From assembly GCA_014529385.2 (NCBI GenBank), contig CM043959.1, forward strand, positions 91,615,529 to 91,679,528: DNA of 64,000 nucleotides, read 5' to 3'. The translations under genes were made by a program, and so were the position numbers. The DNA comes from Adiantum capillus-veneris (Eukaryota; Streptophyta; Polypodiopsida; Polypodiales; Pteridaceae). Shown piece by piece: positions 36,380-48,454 of this stretch. Within the stretch, counting starts at the first letter, position 1. Every line of letters begins with the position of its first letter. A model generated the notes under the pieces. That model was not told the origin of the DNA, ran no database searches, and was given only the letters and a program-made list of their open reading frames with translations.

Positions 36380-37652
36380 TTGGGTTTAGAGGCCCCATTT
36401 CAAAAAGCTCGCCCTCACTACCAGGAACTTCACCTCCCCAATAAGCCTCCTTATAAAGTCTCTCAAGCTCAACAAGAGGATATTATGAGGCAAGTGAACA
36501 AATTGGTAGAAAAAGGGATGGAAAGGCCTAGTTCATCCCCATTTTGCTTTCCGGTTCTAAAAGTGCAAAAGAAAGATGGCACCTATCACATGTGCGTAGA
36601 CTATAGAGCCCTAAATAGAATCACAATTAAGAATAGATTCCCCGTCTCTCGGGCAAAAGCTGCAAGGGTCTACCTAATTTAGTAGGATTGACCTTAAAAG
36701 TGGCTATCATCAAATAAGGATAGTCAATGAATATATTTTAAAGACCACTTTCCATACTACATTTGGTCTTTATGAATATCTTGTCATGCCTTTTGGCTTG
36801 ACAAATGCTTCAGCCACTTTCAACTGCATGATTGAGAAAATATTTTGACCATATCACAACTTCACTAGAGTATTTTTCAATGATATAATCATCTACTCCA
36901 AATCTCTTGAGGAGCACAAGAAACACCTCCATGTAATTTTCCAAGCTTTGAGAGATAATAAGCTTTTTATTAATAAAAAGAAAAGTGATTTTTTCTTGCA
37001 ATAAATTCAATACTTAGGTCATTTTATCTCTCAATTTGGTATCCATATGAATCCCACAAAGTTGCAAATAATTAAATAATGGCCTAAAGCAAGGAATTTA
37101 CATGAGTTACGAAGCTTTATTGGTATGTGTGCATAATATAGGCGCTTTATAGAAAAATTCTCACTAATAGCCAGTGCATTACATGATCTAACAAAAAAGA
37201 ACGTCAAGTATGCATGGACTAGAAAGGATCAAGAAGCTTTTGAGATGCTCAAACAAAACCTTATCTCTCACCCCGTGGTTATTTTATTGGATATCACAAA
37301 GCCCTTTGAGGTCCAATGCGATCCATGTGATAATTGCCTTGGAGTAGTTTTGCTTCAAGAAGGGCATGCCATAGCATATGAGAGTAGGAGACTGAATTAC
37401 AATGAGTGAACATTGAGCATTTATGAAAAAGAGCTATTAGTTATCCTAAATTCCCTAGAAACATGGAAGCATTATCTCCTAGGGACTCCATTTATTCTAC
37501 ATACGGATCATCAAAGCCTCAAATACTTCATGGCTCAAACCAAGATTTTTGACAAACAAATGAGGCGGAAAAATTGTCTTTTGCAATTCAATTTTCATAT
37601 TGCTCACATTGCAAGCAAGCATAACCAAGGTGCCAATTCACTTTTGCAATGA
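36380..37652 (+). pseudogene. pol: Reverse transcriptase and RNase H remnant of element 5
   Basis: RT blocks YKVSQAQQ, P-S-S-S-P-F, CVDYRALN and MPFGLTNA are clear. The catalytic box reads FFNDI instead of Y-x-DD, so one of the two metal-binding aspartates is lost. A frameshift near 36660 and several stops break the sequence. RNase H follows with CDPCDN, YEKELL, LHTDHQSL and the tail up to AHIASKHNQ. The protein is the chromovirus type. Confidence 0.82.
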
Positions 37653-37679
37653 CCAAGGGTAAATGTTGTAGCAATAGCA

Positions 37680-38855
37680 ACTCACAATGATCTATCTTCT
37701 ATGATAGATGAGTATGCTACTGATCCGAATTTTAAAGATATAATTTCTACCCTTGCATTAGGGAAGGAAGAAAAACCATTTACCTTGCAAGATGGTTATC
37801 TTCTCTATGAAAATAGGCTATGTGTTACTCATTCACTTCATGTGAAAGTAATGTATGAATCTCATGCTCCTCCTTATGCGGGGCATAGAGGAGGTATTCA
37901 ATCTACTATACAAGGAGTAGAAACATACTTCTAATGGCCTACCATGAAAGTAAACATAAAAGACTATGTTTTTCCAAGGGTGTGATATGCCAAAAGACAA
38001 AATATGATCGAGGGAAGCAACCTAGATTACTCCAGCCATTGCCAATCCCTGATTCACCATGGGAGAGCATGTCCATGGTTTTCATCTTTGGATTGCCCAA
38101 GTCTATCCATGGAATATGGGAATATGGACTATAGCTGACATGTTCAAAAAACAAGCTCATTTCATACCTGTCAAAAAGACTATTAAGGCACATCAAATGA
38201 TAACCCTCTTCATATCACAAATTTTCAAGTACCATTGCTTGCCTACATCCATTGTGTCAGATGGAGATCCTCAAATTACCAGTAATTTTTGGAAGGGTCT
38301 CTTTGAAAATATAGGTACTAGATTAAATTTCTCTTCGGCCTATCACCCACAAAAATGGATGGCCAAAGTGAAAAAGACAACTCCACAATTTTTGATCTAC
38401 TAAAAGCCTATGTTACTGAAGTAGATCAATGTTCTCAATGGGAGAAGTACCTACCTCTTGTAGAGTATGCATACAACAACACTATACATACTTCTATAAG
38501 AAAAGCACAATTTGAGGTCATTGAGGGAAGATCCAAAAGCCCTTTGGTACTCAAAGTACATGGGAAGATCTTTGTTGTTGTTACTGGTGAATATAGTCGA
38601 GACTTAGAAGAATATTTTTACAATATTAAAGAAGCTATATTTATCTCTCAGCAAAAGAAAAAGGATGTTGTTAATAAGCACAAAAGAGCCTTGACCTTCA
38701 GTAAGATGCTTGGGTCTTGCTAAAGTTTCCTAAAGCTCGGCAAAGGCATACCTCGAGCAAGAACCCTATGGGACACCAAAAGTATTATGCTAAACTAGCA
38801 AAAATATATTATGGTTCCTTTCAAATTCTTAATCCAAGCAATGAGATGGCTTATC
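37680..38855 (+). pseudogene. pol: Integrase remnant of element 5
   Basis: The zinc finger has H...H in HAPPYAGHRG, and the core has PWESMSM followed by V where the first catalytic Asp is expected, then the second Asp in IVSDGDPQ. A frameshift near 38355 splits AYHPQ from the segment with E in GQSEKDN. The C-terminal domain is at 38700-38855 and stops abruptly inside the segment found intact at 20740. So a further break or insertion follows at about 38856. Confidence 0.8.
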
Positions 38856-38859
38856 AATT

Positions 38860-39900
38860 TGTCCACACAAAGGTGGGAGAACAAAGATATTTGGGTTTTG
38901 TGAGGGTTTTGGAAAAGATCACTTGATCCAATACTCTACAAAGGAACCCAAAAACAAGGGGAAAGCCATTATGAATTCCATTGAGGTTTTGCCTTGCTCA
39001 AGCGGATTTGAGTTAGAGCCACCAATTCTTATCAATGTGGTGATTAGAGCTCAATCTTAGGAAGCAGCAAAAAACATGCTGGTAGTAGAGGAGCCAAAAC
39101 TTTCTAAATAAATAGAGTTTGAAAGGTTAACGCTAAAGACCAAAGAAAATCTTGTAAAGCAAAAAGCGACAAAATGAAAGCAAAAGGTCTAAGGGAAAAG
39201 ACAGCCTTAGAGACCAAGCTTCAACAAACAAGGAAGTAGCTCAAGCACAAGCAAGAAAACAAAGGGAAAGTCACGAGAGCAGAAGTGTTAGAAACCTTAT
39301 CGAGTGGTTCAATCTTAGTAGAAAAAATGAATGAGCAATTAGATACCATGATGCAAGCCTACAAGGCAAAATTGAAAAACAACCAAACACTAGAACAAAG
39401 ATGGTTGATGTATCCGCATCCAAAAGTTGAGACAAAACAATTGAAAATGTGCAGACATCGAACAGCTCATAGAGACAATCCAAGCTCTAATGTAGCCAAA
39501 AACATTGAATATTTTTAAACAAGTAGTGTCAATACCTGAAAAGGAAGAAAAAAGTGTGCACAACGAAAACAAAATGTGTGAACCAACTAAACCAAGAAAT
39601 AAAACACCATTGGACACAAGGGTAATTGCAAACACAACAGACGAGTCCAAGCCTCAAGAGATATAGCCTATTTATGAAGTGGAAGAGCCATGACCACAAT
39701 GGTTATAAGAAACAATTAAAAATTAAAAAGACAATAGTGATACTTTATAGTCAACACCTATCCCAGAAACCGACATTGACCACAAGATCTATCTTGGGGA
39801 TATACAATCATTATATAGAGATGCAAGGATTGAAGTATCCGTAGAGAGTAAACCTGGAATGTTAAATATTGTACCTTCTTTTATATAGGAACACGAGACA
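38860..39900 (+). other. No recognisable gene
   Basis: Purine-rich sequence with short frames (for example 39285-39518). It probably belongs to a decayed gag region leading to the protease remnant at 39910-40740. Confidence 0.35.
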
Positions 39901-39909
39901 AAATCAGAG

Positions 39910-40740
39910 ATGAAGGTTGTACCATCTCAATGGAGTCCAGTTCCACATGTGATGGACACAAAAAGCCTCCACAAATTGATGTCATCTCCTATAAGATGCA
40001 CCATTACTCTCTTAGAACTTCTGAAGATTAGACCACATTTATGGGGTCAAATGGGAAATTTTTTGAAAAAGATGAGGTTGAAAATAGCTCCTCAACATGT
40101 TTCTATAGATGAGAATGTGGATAAAACTCAATCAGAGAAATCAAAAGAGAAACCAGTGCCAATGAACAAGGTGGGTGACGATTGTGAAGGAGAAGAAGGC
40201 AACACCAACTTACCACTAGAGTACAAAGGAGTGAACATGATAGCCATACTTGACAGTGGGGGGTTGGTGTATCCATTGCTCCAAAAGAGATCTCAGAGAA
40301 GTGGAGAAGACCAGCTCTTAGAAAAGCACGTATGAAATTGCAACTAGTAGGTGGATTTCTAGAGAGACCTTTGGGTATATGAAATTGCAACTAGCAGATG
40401 GATTTCTAGAGAGACCTTTGGGTATATGAAATTGCAACTAGCAGATGGATTTCTAGAGAGACCTTTGGGTATGCTTGAATAGACAATTGTATCCTCTTGT
40501 GAAATTGAGTATGAGCATACTTTTGCCATAGTAGACTTTGAGTAAAGAAACAACTTTGACATTATTTTGGGATGACCATTCCTGCGTCATCCCAAAATGA
40601 TTCAAGAATGAGACTATGACCACCTCTACTTAAGGCATAAAGACATAACAATGAGGGTCAACATACAGGAACATAGTTATATAGATGTTAATGGAGCCCC
40701 AATGGAATAATTTGATGTAGCTATAAAATTGGATAAATAG
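39910..40740 (+). pseudogene. Retropepsin remnant of a Ty3-type element
   Basis: The 141-codon ORF contains CTITLLELL, PVPMNKVGD and MIAILDSGG, the active-site region. The order parallels the protease of element 6 (TTIMSKL, EIPLNKLG, GILDGG). After a tandem triplication, MLE, the IILG-x-PFLRHPKMIQE block and YLRHKD show the C-terminal half. Stops and repeats make it non-functional. Confidence 0.6.
40331..40471 (+). repeat. Three tandem 47-bp units inside the protease remnant
   Basis: Units begin TATGAAATTG at 40331, 40378 and 40425 and are nearly identical. A 47-bp unit shifts the frame each time. Confidence 0.95.
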
Positions 40741-40959
40741 TTACCTACCTAGTTGACAAAACAAGCACATATTTGGATGTGTGGAGCGTTGTCGAGAAAT
40801 TTGCGGTCTTTCCAGGAAAGCCTCCGGGCTTTTGGCTCTGAGAGTTTGTGAGAGAACTCCAAAAAAAAAACTATATGAAGGAGTTAAACCATAGATGCCA
40901 TGAATACTAGGGTTTGAAAGCAAGTGCAATCAAAGAATCCCCACTCTTTCTCTCTTGCA

Positions 40960-41000
40960 GTCACACCATCTCCATCTCCATCTTCTTCTTCTTCACCTCC

Positions 41001-41035
<35 letters not shown>

Positions 41036-41291
41036 CGTGAGAGAGAGAGAGAGTGCGATTGAGCATTACGAAGGCACGACGACGGTGAAGCGGTTGAGCG
41101 CGGCACGGCGGTAGCTCCTTCTTCTTCGCGGTGAGGAATCCTCCACGAAGTCGAGCGTAAAGCGGTGAGTGACACACCCTTGCTCTCTTGAGCTTGATAG
41201 ATTAGTCCGGTTGTGTGCTTGGAGCCATTTGTGGCTCGCACACAGTGTATCGGCAAGTCCCTTGCATTGACATATGCGACAGACGCGCACA
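40960..41291 (+). repeat. LTR-like 3' half at the left of element 6
   Basis: From the CCATCTCCATC block to GCGCACA at 41291 it matches 46590-46931, apart from microsatellite length and a few substitutions. Upstream of 40960 similarity fades after a TATA-like region. Confidence 0.75.
41002..41032 (+). repeat. (GT)n microsatellite in the left LTR-like copy
   Basis: About 15 GT units followed by a GA run; the right copy has a differently arranged GT, GA, GT run at 46634-46695. Confidence 0.95.
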
Positions 41292-42051
41292 TTTTTAGCG
41301 CCACTATCAAGGAAATGCCATACACTAAGCTTGAATGGCACTCTGTGGTTCTTTGTGGTGCAATTTCAATTAGAGGAAAGGTAAAGAAGGAAGGTGTGTG
41401 TGTTGAGAAGAAGTTTGTTTGCTACTGTGTATTGTTTTGTTAATAAGGTTTTGAAAGATACTGTGTTTTCTCTGTGATAAGGTGTTAGTATTAAGGTTGT
41501 AGACCCATAATGTTAGTTCTATGTAAAGTAGATTAAGTAGTTATGTTAGAAAGTGAGTTAGTGTAGTAGTGTGTTAGTGTGTAAGAGTAGTTGTATTAGT
41601 TGTAAGTAGGTAGATTAGGTGTGTGTGTGCTCGCGCGCACAGCACGGCCACTGCGACCTTATCCCAAAATAATAATAATACTAATAATAATAATTTAAAT
41701 TTTAAAGGTAGGACCGGGATTGGGAATATCCCCCAAACCCAAGCCCATCCCCAAACCCAAGCCCATACCCAAGCCCAAGCTCACGCTCAGGCTCACATCT
41801 CAGTCACCCTTTAAAATTACGAATTTAGCCTCACACGTAGGTAAAAATTGACCTTTTTGAGGACCAACGGAGCTTCGGGTAACCGAACGCTGTGCTGTCA
41901 CCATGACTCCCTAAGCGATACGCTTGTTTCGAGCTATCACATGCTTTAATCCAAAAGCTGGTCATTAAAAAACATTTTTAAAAAACATCAAAAAACGATT
42001 GAATACGGACACCTAAAAAAGTAAGCCGTTAATCTTCGAGGTTATTCGCCG

Positions 42052-42622
42052 ATGCTTGTAGGGTGCCAAAGGCACATGCATCTACACTCAGGTCGTGTGC
42101 TAGAGGCCGAGCAACTAGAGAGCATTTCGACTTACGCAAGTTCTCAATATCCACCTACCTTAGGTTCCGGGCCCACGACGGGGACCCAAGGTAGTACAAA
42201 CCAAGACCCAAACATAGCGCGTAGTGACTCTTCCTCTGACTACGACATCATGGAGGGTTACCCAATGCCTCGAGTGTCCTATTAGGCTACAAAATAATGC
42301 CACACTTATGCAAACCAATCAAGTGAGCACGTCTACAATGCCAATACTCATGTGTAATCGATGTGGCATAGATCATTTGATTGCCCAATGTCCGAATAAT
42401 CCAAATGCGCCAAAGATCACGCCATTAAACTTGATTGAGGTTATCGAGGAGCCATCACAAAGTACACCTGTGATACCATTAAACGAACTCACACGATCGA
42501 TGCTCCAAAAACAAAATTATATTCTTGAAGAAAGAGACACAACATCAATTGCCCAATCTCAGAAGAAGAAGAAAACACGAATGAAGAGATTGCAAAAAGC
42601 GACAAAGTCAGACCCCAGTTAG
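42052..42622 (+). pseudogene. Gag tail and zinc knuckle of element 6, frameshifted
   Basis: The first frame (42052-42285) has MHLHSGRVL. The second (42224-42622) holds CNRCGIDHLIAQC at 42353-42391, a zinc knuckle with 3 instead of 4 residues between the second Cys and His. No capsid domain was recognised. 41292-42051 holds no gene; it includes a degenerate CCCAAG-type hexamer run at 41738-41790. Confidence 0.5.
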
Positions 42623-42660
42623 ACCCCATTTCAAAGACCAACATAGGAACTGGTGACGAT

Positions 42661-43098
42661 ATGAACGATGCTGAAGAGGATTCTGATTCATGTGAAACCA
42701 TGGAGACCAAAACGACCACTAAGAAAGAAACCAACAAGGAAGATAGTCATGAGCCACAATGGCCACAATCCAAGAAAAAGATAGGAACTTATCCAAACCC
42801 TACAGAGGAGATCGAGCGAGTTAAGCAATTAAGGAGTTTGGTAGAAGATACCCAAAGGGATCTAAAGCCAGCACCTAGGCAGATCCAGATTACAAACACA
42901 ATGTTCCCTACGCAACAACAACCTCAGAAAGTCCATAGACCCTTAACCATACCTAGTGTCATCCAAGAAGAAAGTGACTTAAAGTCATGGGAAAGTGGGT
43001 GTACTCACTTCTTATTGGAAAGAATGTTTAAAGAGGGACTACCTGACCCTATCAAAGAAATGGAGATCCCATCTTCCCCACGTCAAGGGACAAAATGA
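42661..43098 (+). CDS. Unrecognised acidic linker ORF of element 6
   Basis: The 145-codon ORF starts at ATG and is Glu, Lys, Thr and Pro rich, without a known domain. It overlaps the protease ORF by 4 bp (ATGA type overlap). It likely is the part of Gag-Pro between nucleocapsid and protease. Confidence 0.4.
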   Translation: MNDAEEDSDSCETMETKTTTKKETNKEDSHEPQWPQSKKKIGTYPNPTEEIERVKQLRSLVEDTQRDLKPAPRQIQITNTMFPTQQQPQKVHRPLTIPSVIQEESDLKSWESGCTHFLLERMFKEGLPDPIKEMEIPSSPRQGTK

Positions 43099-43667
43099 TG
43101 GATTTCATGGCTTCCAAAGTTAGAACCACCATCATGTCCAAACTATATGGAGACCCTGAGCTATTCTTAGCTCTTCGAGCTTTCCTCAATGGAGAACTAA
43201 AGGTCAGGCTACCACAATTTGCACAGATGGATGGAGCTAGGGAGATGCCAATAGAGGAGGAACACTTAGATCCACACCCCAACCTAGATGAGAACCCTGT
43301 TGTAGAAATACCTCTTAACAAGTTGGGACAATACTTTGTGGGAGATGAATCCAATGCAACCATACCAATCACTACCAAGGGATTAACTGTGAAGGGAATC
43401 CTTGATGGTGGCATTGGGGTTAGCATTGTGACTAAAAATTTTTGGGAAACTATGGGAAGACCTCACCTTGCAACCACAACCATAGTAGTAAAGATGGCCA
43501 ATGGGTCTATTGTTAAACCTATTGGGATGCTAGAAGATCTCAAGATCAAGGTCTTTGGACATAAAATACGAATTACCTTCATTGTTATGGATTTCTCCAA
43601 GCACACTATGACACTGAGATGTGATCTTACGACGTCCTTTCATGAGGGAAGAAAAAATGGTGCATGA
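43095..43667 (+). CDS. Retropepsin of element 6
   Basis: After a helical TTIMSKLYGDPEL block and EIPLNKLG, the active site reads GILDGGIGVSIV near residue 96, with DGG where D-[ST]-G is usual, as in element 1 (DGGA). The flap-side strand has VKMANGSIVKPIGMLEDL, a pattern seen in Ty3-type proteases. It should process Gag. The frame shifts near 43640, where the continuation MREEKMVHDW is found in another frame. Confidence 0.75.
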   Translation: MMDFMASKVRTTIMSKLYGDPELFLALRAFLNGELKVRLPQFAQMDGAREMPIEEEHLDPHPNLDENPVVEIPLNKLGQYFVGDESNATIPITTKGLTVKGILDGGIGVSIVTKNFWETMGRPHLATTTIVVKMANGSIVKPIGMLEDLKIKVFGHKIRITFIVMDFSKHTMTLRCDLTTSFHEGRKNGA

Positions 43668-43689
43668 CTGGTCTAAAAACCATGTCTAC

Positions 43690-44698
43690 CTGTAGTTCCA
43701 AGATTCTGTCACTCGAGTGAATCTTGTAACTGGTCGAGCACATCCCCTAGGAAATAGGTTTATAATTGATCATAGATCTGACACCACAGTTCACTCAGCC
43801 CCATTGCAATATTGCTACACATGTAAAGAGGACACTAATGTTGGGGACGATTCTCCTTATATGGATGTACTACCTGGAATGACTAAGTCGGACAATGTGG
43901 ATTGGGTCCACCTAGCAGCAACCATAGATGCTTGGGGAAACAAGGGGACGACCTGGGTAACACCTAAGGGGGATGAAATGCCCGTACCCTTAAATATGCT
44001 ACAAGCAATGCATATAGCTTCTGACAAGACTCATCCTAATATAACGAAGAAAACATACAAGTGGGTCCCTAAAGCTTCTTTAGCGACCATAGCTAGTGCT
44101 AAAAAAACAGAAGCATTGTAAGAAACGTCCCACTCTCCCCAAGAAATGTAAAGAAACATTGTGTTGGATTCCTAAACGACTATTGGAAGCCCAAGGCTAC
44201 TATGAAGGAAATGATCAAATTTGGGTGCCAAAACATAGATTGTGTTCTTACATGTCACCTGACCCATGTGCACCCAATCCTGTAGATCCAAAACCAATTG
44301 ACAATCGTGGAAAGAAAAAAATCATTGAATGCTACACACCCACTCCAGAGCTAGTTTGGGTACCGAAGAAAGAACAATTTGTTCCACCTAGCTCAGGAAG
44401 GGGGGAGTCCCATGAAGCTTCTAGCTCCTCATGTAATGCATCCATAGAGGTAAAAGCTTCTCCACAGCCTCCACCTACAATAGTGGACCTCCATAAAGCT
44501 ACAAAGGAATCCACACCTCCCAATGTTCAAGAATCACCTGATGAACCACTTCAAGTTCGATCCTGGGAGAGTACCTTACCACCCTTGCAACTCGATGAGG
44601 CACCTAAGGTAATAGAAAACTACTGGCAAAAATCCTCACCTATTACCAACTGGAACAATTGGTTTCAAAGGGTGACGAGCACATTTCAAACGGTATGA
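43690..44698 (+). pseudogene. WVPK-repeat protein of element 6
   Basis: Two overlapping frames (43717-44121 and 44096-44698) form one tract with repeated aromatic motifs: TWVTPKGD, YKWVPKAS, CWIPKRL, IWVPKHRL and VWVPKKEQF, spaced by 20-70 residues. A Ser and Pro rich segment and a Trp-rich tail (ENYWQKSSPITNWNNWFQ) end it. Element 2 has similar VWVR motifs after its protease. A nucleic-acid or protein interaction role is a guess. A purine tract follows. Confidence 0.5.
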
Positions 44699-44705
44699 CC
44701 TACCC

Positions 44706-44720
44706 AAGGAAGGGGGGAAG
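44706..44720 (+). other. Internal purine tract of element 6
   Basis: AAGGAAGGGGGGAAG lies 8 bp after the ORF stop, in the same relative place as the internal tract of element 2. Confidence 0.45.
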
Positions 44721-46318
44721 TCTTCATTCACGTCACCCTATTGAATTATTTTCCTCTCAAAATTCCTCCTGACCTCTCAATCTCCCAATCTTAGGGAATG
44801 TATATATAAAGCCTTATACTCACAAAAAAGAAAAAAAGTAAAGAGCAAGAGCAATTAGCAAATGAGTATGCACAATAAAAGTCATAACATTGACTAGACT
44901 TACACATTCACATCCGGTACACTGAAACAGAAACCTAGTTCATCAAACACCTTTGATCCTCATCACTCAAGTGATAGAGGGTAGGTACGATTAGTACGAT
45001 ACGAGTGTTTCAGTTTTAGAGTTTAGTGATTAGCAAAGTTCTTTTTTCCCACTAATGTGCCTCCTAGAGACAGTCTTTGTGTTTCCTCGTGTATATAAGA
45101 ATGTGTTGTTGTGGTTAGGATTTGGACCTTCATGGAATCTTTCTCTCATCCACATTTCAAATCAAGCGCGATCATCAAACAAACAGGTGTTTCTTGTCCA
45201 TTAGCATTGCCCCTTATCTTTTTTGCATCCATGTTGGTCTGCTTTAATTGTGATTGGTAGCATAATATTCACCACATTTGCTTAGTATCAAACATTAAAT
45301 TCAATGTAATTTTTTGTCATAATCACTTGTCTAGGTGTAAAAATCAGACAGTCCGACTAAGCTAGTTTGAGCAAGCTAGGTGTTAGAGATCTTCTCTTAA
45401 TACCATGGGGAATGACTTCCTAATGATCAATGGTTACTTAGGTTCTTAATCCGATTTAGGCAGCATTGTGTGCAATGTACTAGGGCTTTTTAGTGGGCTT
45501 AGTCCCTATTGACCTGTAGCTTAAGTATTATAAAGGGAGTTTACTAATGTGATGAGCTTGGGGAGGGTAACAGTGTTATATGACCCCCCAAAGCTACAAA
45601 ATTAAAATGATGAAATAAAAATCAAAGTGCCAAAATGTAAAATCTTAAACTGGAAGAGAAATCTCAGCTTGATCTGGTACTTCACTCACATGTATCGCCT
45701 ATGGTACTAGAGCCCTAGAGGTTCCCAGTGTGGGCGCTTTTCCTTGAAAAGCAAAAAACCCAAATCATACAAAATAAGCACACACATCAAAATTGAATCA
45801 CTGTGAAAAGACTTTGGGGGGTCAAAGAAAAGAAATAAGTCAGGCGATGATTTCATGAGAAATTCCTCTTATAGTGGCTTAACTACAAGGTCTTCTAGGT
45901 ATAGCCTCTAGTCAGCCCTCGAACATGAAATATTTGGCTCTCGCAATTAACCAACTTAATTGACCAGAGAAAATCAAGAAGCTTGCCCATGGTATTAATA
46001 GTTGACCTCTAGTGTCTTTCGACTATTAAATTAGCGACCCTAGGCTTGTTTAGTTTTTTACCTTTACAACTGTTTATGCATTTGATTATATTGCAATTTA
46101 ATGTTTATTGCTAACAAATGGTTTAAAATTTTGTTACCAATCAATTTGTTTGTCTACAACTGCATATGCCTTTTAATTGTATATGAGAATGCAATTACTG
46201 TGCCAATGTTGTTTGATTTTGCAGTGGCTGAAGAAGGCTAAGGACATTCATCTCAAATGCTCTTCCACCTCGATGAACGAGCTTCAACTCAATAGCTTCC
46301 GAGGACAAAATCTACATC
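44721..46318 (+). other. Non-coding 3' stretch of element 6
   Basis: No ORF of note. A TATA-like TATATATAAAG lies at about 44809-44819. The layout (purine tract, TATA-like site, long non-coding stretch) repeats that of element 2, but no 3' ORF follows. Confidence 0.35.
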
Positions 46319-46320
46319 AG

Positions 46321-46329
46321 GAAGGGGGG
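46321..46329 (+). other. Polypurine tract of element 6
   Basis: GAAGGGGGG lies 2 bp before TGTTAACCC, the LTR start. Confidence 0.65.
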
Positions 46330-46331
46330 CA

Positions 46332-46931
46332 TGTTAACCCTCGTGGCTCATGGACACCCTTTCGCTTACGGCAGACACCGTATTATTTATTTGGTAGAGT
46401 CAGGTATCGGGCTTGTTGGTCCAATAGGAAAAGCGTAAGAGTGATCGTCGTTGAGGGGCGCACTCTAACTGGAACATTCAAGGGTTAGTTAGCTAAGGAT
46501 GGGCGCCCAAGTGTGAATGGGGCGAGCTCATATAAAAGTCAACTAAACCTAAAATTCACTCATTCTTTCATTTGTGCAGTTGAAGAGTGCTCTTGCTCCA
46601 TCTCCATCTCCATCTTCTTCTTCTTCACCTCCTTGTGTGTGTGTGTATGCATGAGAGAGAGAGAGAGAGAGTGTGTGTGTGTGTGTGTGTGTGTGCGATC
46701 GAGCATTACGAAGGCACGACGGTGGCAAAGCGGTTGAGCGCGGCATGGCGGTAGCTCCTTCTTCTTTGCGGTGAGTAATCCTCCACGAAGGCGAGCGTAG
46801 GGCGGTGAGTGACACACCCTTGCTCTCTTGAGCTTGCTAGATTAGTCTGGTTGTGTGCTTGGAGCCATTTGTGGCTTGCACACAGTGTATCGACAAGTCC
46901 CTTGCATTGACACGTGCAACAGACGCGCACA
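46332..46931 (+). repeat. Right LTR of element 6, about 600 bp
   Basis: It starts TGTTAACC after the purine tract and ends GCGCACA. CATATAAAAG near 46530 is a TATA candidate. Its 3' half matches 40960-41291. Confidence 0.65.
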
Positions 46932-47125
46932 TGGCCACCACAGAGAATATGGTCTATAGTTGATCAATAAGATAACTATAGCACTCCTGATGGGCATTGG
47001 CCAGTGTGATTGGACGTGATCCGTAGTAGAGAGAGAAAGGGAGAGTGGCAATTTGAGAGAGAGAGAGGAAAAAAGGGAGACACTTTGTGTGCACATTGCT
47101 CATTGGTGAGTATCTGTAGGTTTAC

Positions 47126-47204
<79 letters not shown>

Positions 47205-48454
47205 TGAGCAAATTCATGCAGCTCTTTTGAAAAGGATGAGCACCTACAATGCTAACTCGCATTGTTCCGCTCCTTATCCTACTCACCATGCAACCCATCA
47301 CACACGAACTCCAATAATAGCACTAGTAAGTTTTCCACTGTCGTGTGTGATCAAGAGTTGATCTGTGGTGGTTGACGAGGAGGAGGTAACATCGTTGAAG
47401 GAAGCCTCAAACTCTGCATGCCCCATTCCAAGTGGTACTGATTAAGCAGTTACCTTCCTTAAGTATTCATGATCTGCCACAATCTATGGGATTGATTCCC
47501 ATGGACAATTCAAATGGTATCCAACAAATTGTTGGAACTAAGCACTTATTCAAACATTCTTTAATGGCTATCAAAATTATTTTAATGAAGCTGAAAAAAT
47601 CCATCATTTTGTAGTCTTCTATTAATTAATATCCTTCCCTTAGGGGAATACAAAGAAATTTCATGTGATTTCTTCTTCGTCATCTCTGGCTTCTTACCGC
47701 TTATATGTACGTGGTTCTACTAGTTTAAAATTCTCTTAATAACTGTACATAATCTTCTACCTTTAAATTTCTCTTATTCCATCACCTTATAGGCAATTGG
47801 TTGCATGCATTACAACTGCTAAATCATGATGCTCTTACTAACTATAATCAAGATCGTAATTAAACTACCCTTCATAAAATCTAGTTAAGCCATTAATCAA
47901 GGTGGTCTTGCTTAACTAAGCCACAAAACGACCAAATTAAGAAAGAAAAATAAACAGTCAATTTGATATAAAAAATTGTTGCCAACAGAAGTGCAAAAAT
48001 AAATAAACTTAGCTCTAGGGTATGATTTTTATCAAGATTCTCTTTGTGGAGGTGATGTCCATATCGCCAAGAACGTTTTGTTGGCTATGTTACCACTGCT
48101 ACATACGAATGTGTGGTTGCCTTGCAAAATACCCGAAACAACATACTGCTAATCATAAATGAAGGATTCCAATGTGTTATTATAAAGATTAGTGTTATTA
48201 TAAAGATTAGGAGGCCACAATAATGGACAAGATTGTGGAAACATTAGTGTTATTATAAAGATACAACTACTTTTTTTTCTAGGAAAAAAACACTTCTCCA
48301 AGTGGGGAGTAATGTCAGGCCTAGGGTAAGACCAGGCGGGCCAAGGGCCAGGACAGACATGCAGCACAGGGGGCCATATAATTAGCTAGGCAAGGCCTAT
48401 ATAGAGCACAATTGGGTGGAAAGTGAAATGATTCAATCCCCTCAGTCTCACACT
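46932..48454 (+). other. No recognisable gene
   Basis: AT-rich with the (GT)n run, and a short repeat TGTTATTATAAAGATTAG at 48175, 48193 and about 48250. No coding support. Confidence 0.4.
47131..47201 (+). repeat. (GT)n microsatellite
   Basis: About 35 GT units. Confidence 0.97.

Larger units (their letters stand above)
40960..46931 (+). mobile_element. Element 6: non-autonomous gag-protease LTR element
   Basis: Related LTR-like ends (40960-41291 and 46332-46931) enclose a zinc knuckle, a protease and a long ORF with WVPK motifs, but no RT, RNase H or integrase. The internal region is about 5 kb. The left end shares only its 3' half with the right LTR, so the two ends may have recombined or belong to related elements. 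Confidence 0.5.

Noticed and set aside
40686-41291. Full 600-bp left LTR of element 6 starting at TGTTAATGG
   Set aside because: Length fits, but 40500-40740 still reads as protease remnant and the 5' half does not match the right LTR.
41690-41810. CCCAAGCC-type hexamers as possible telomere-like repeat
   Set aside because: The units do not match the plant telomere repeat CCCTAAA and are degenerate.
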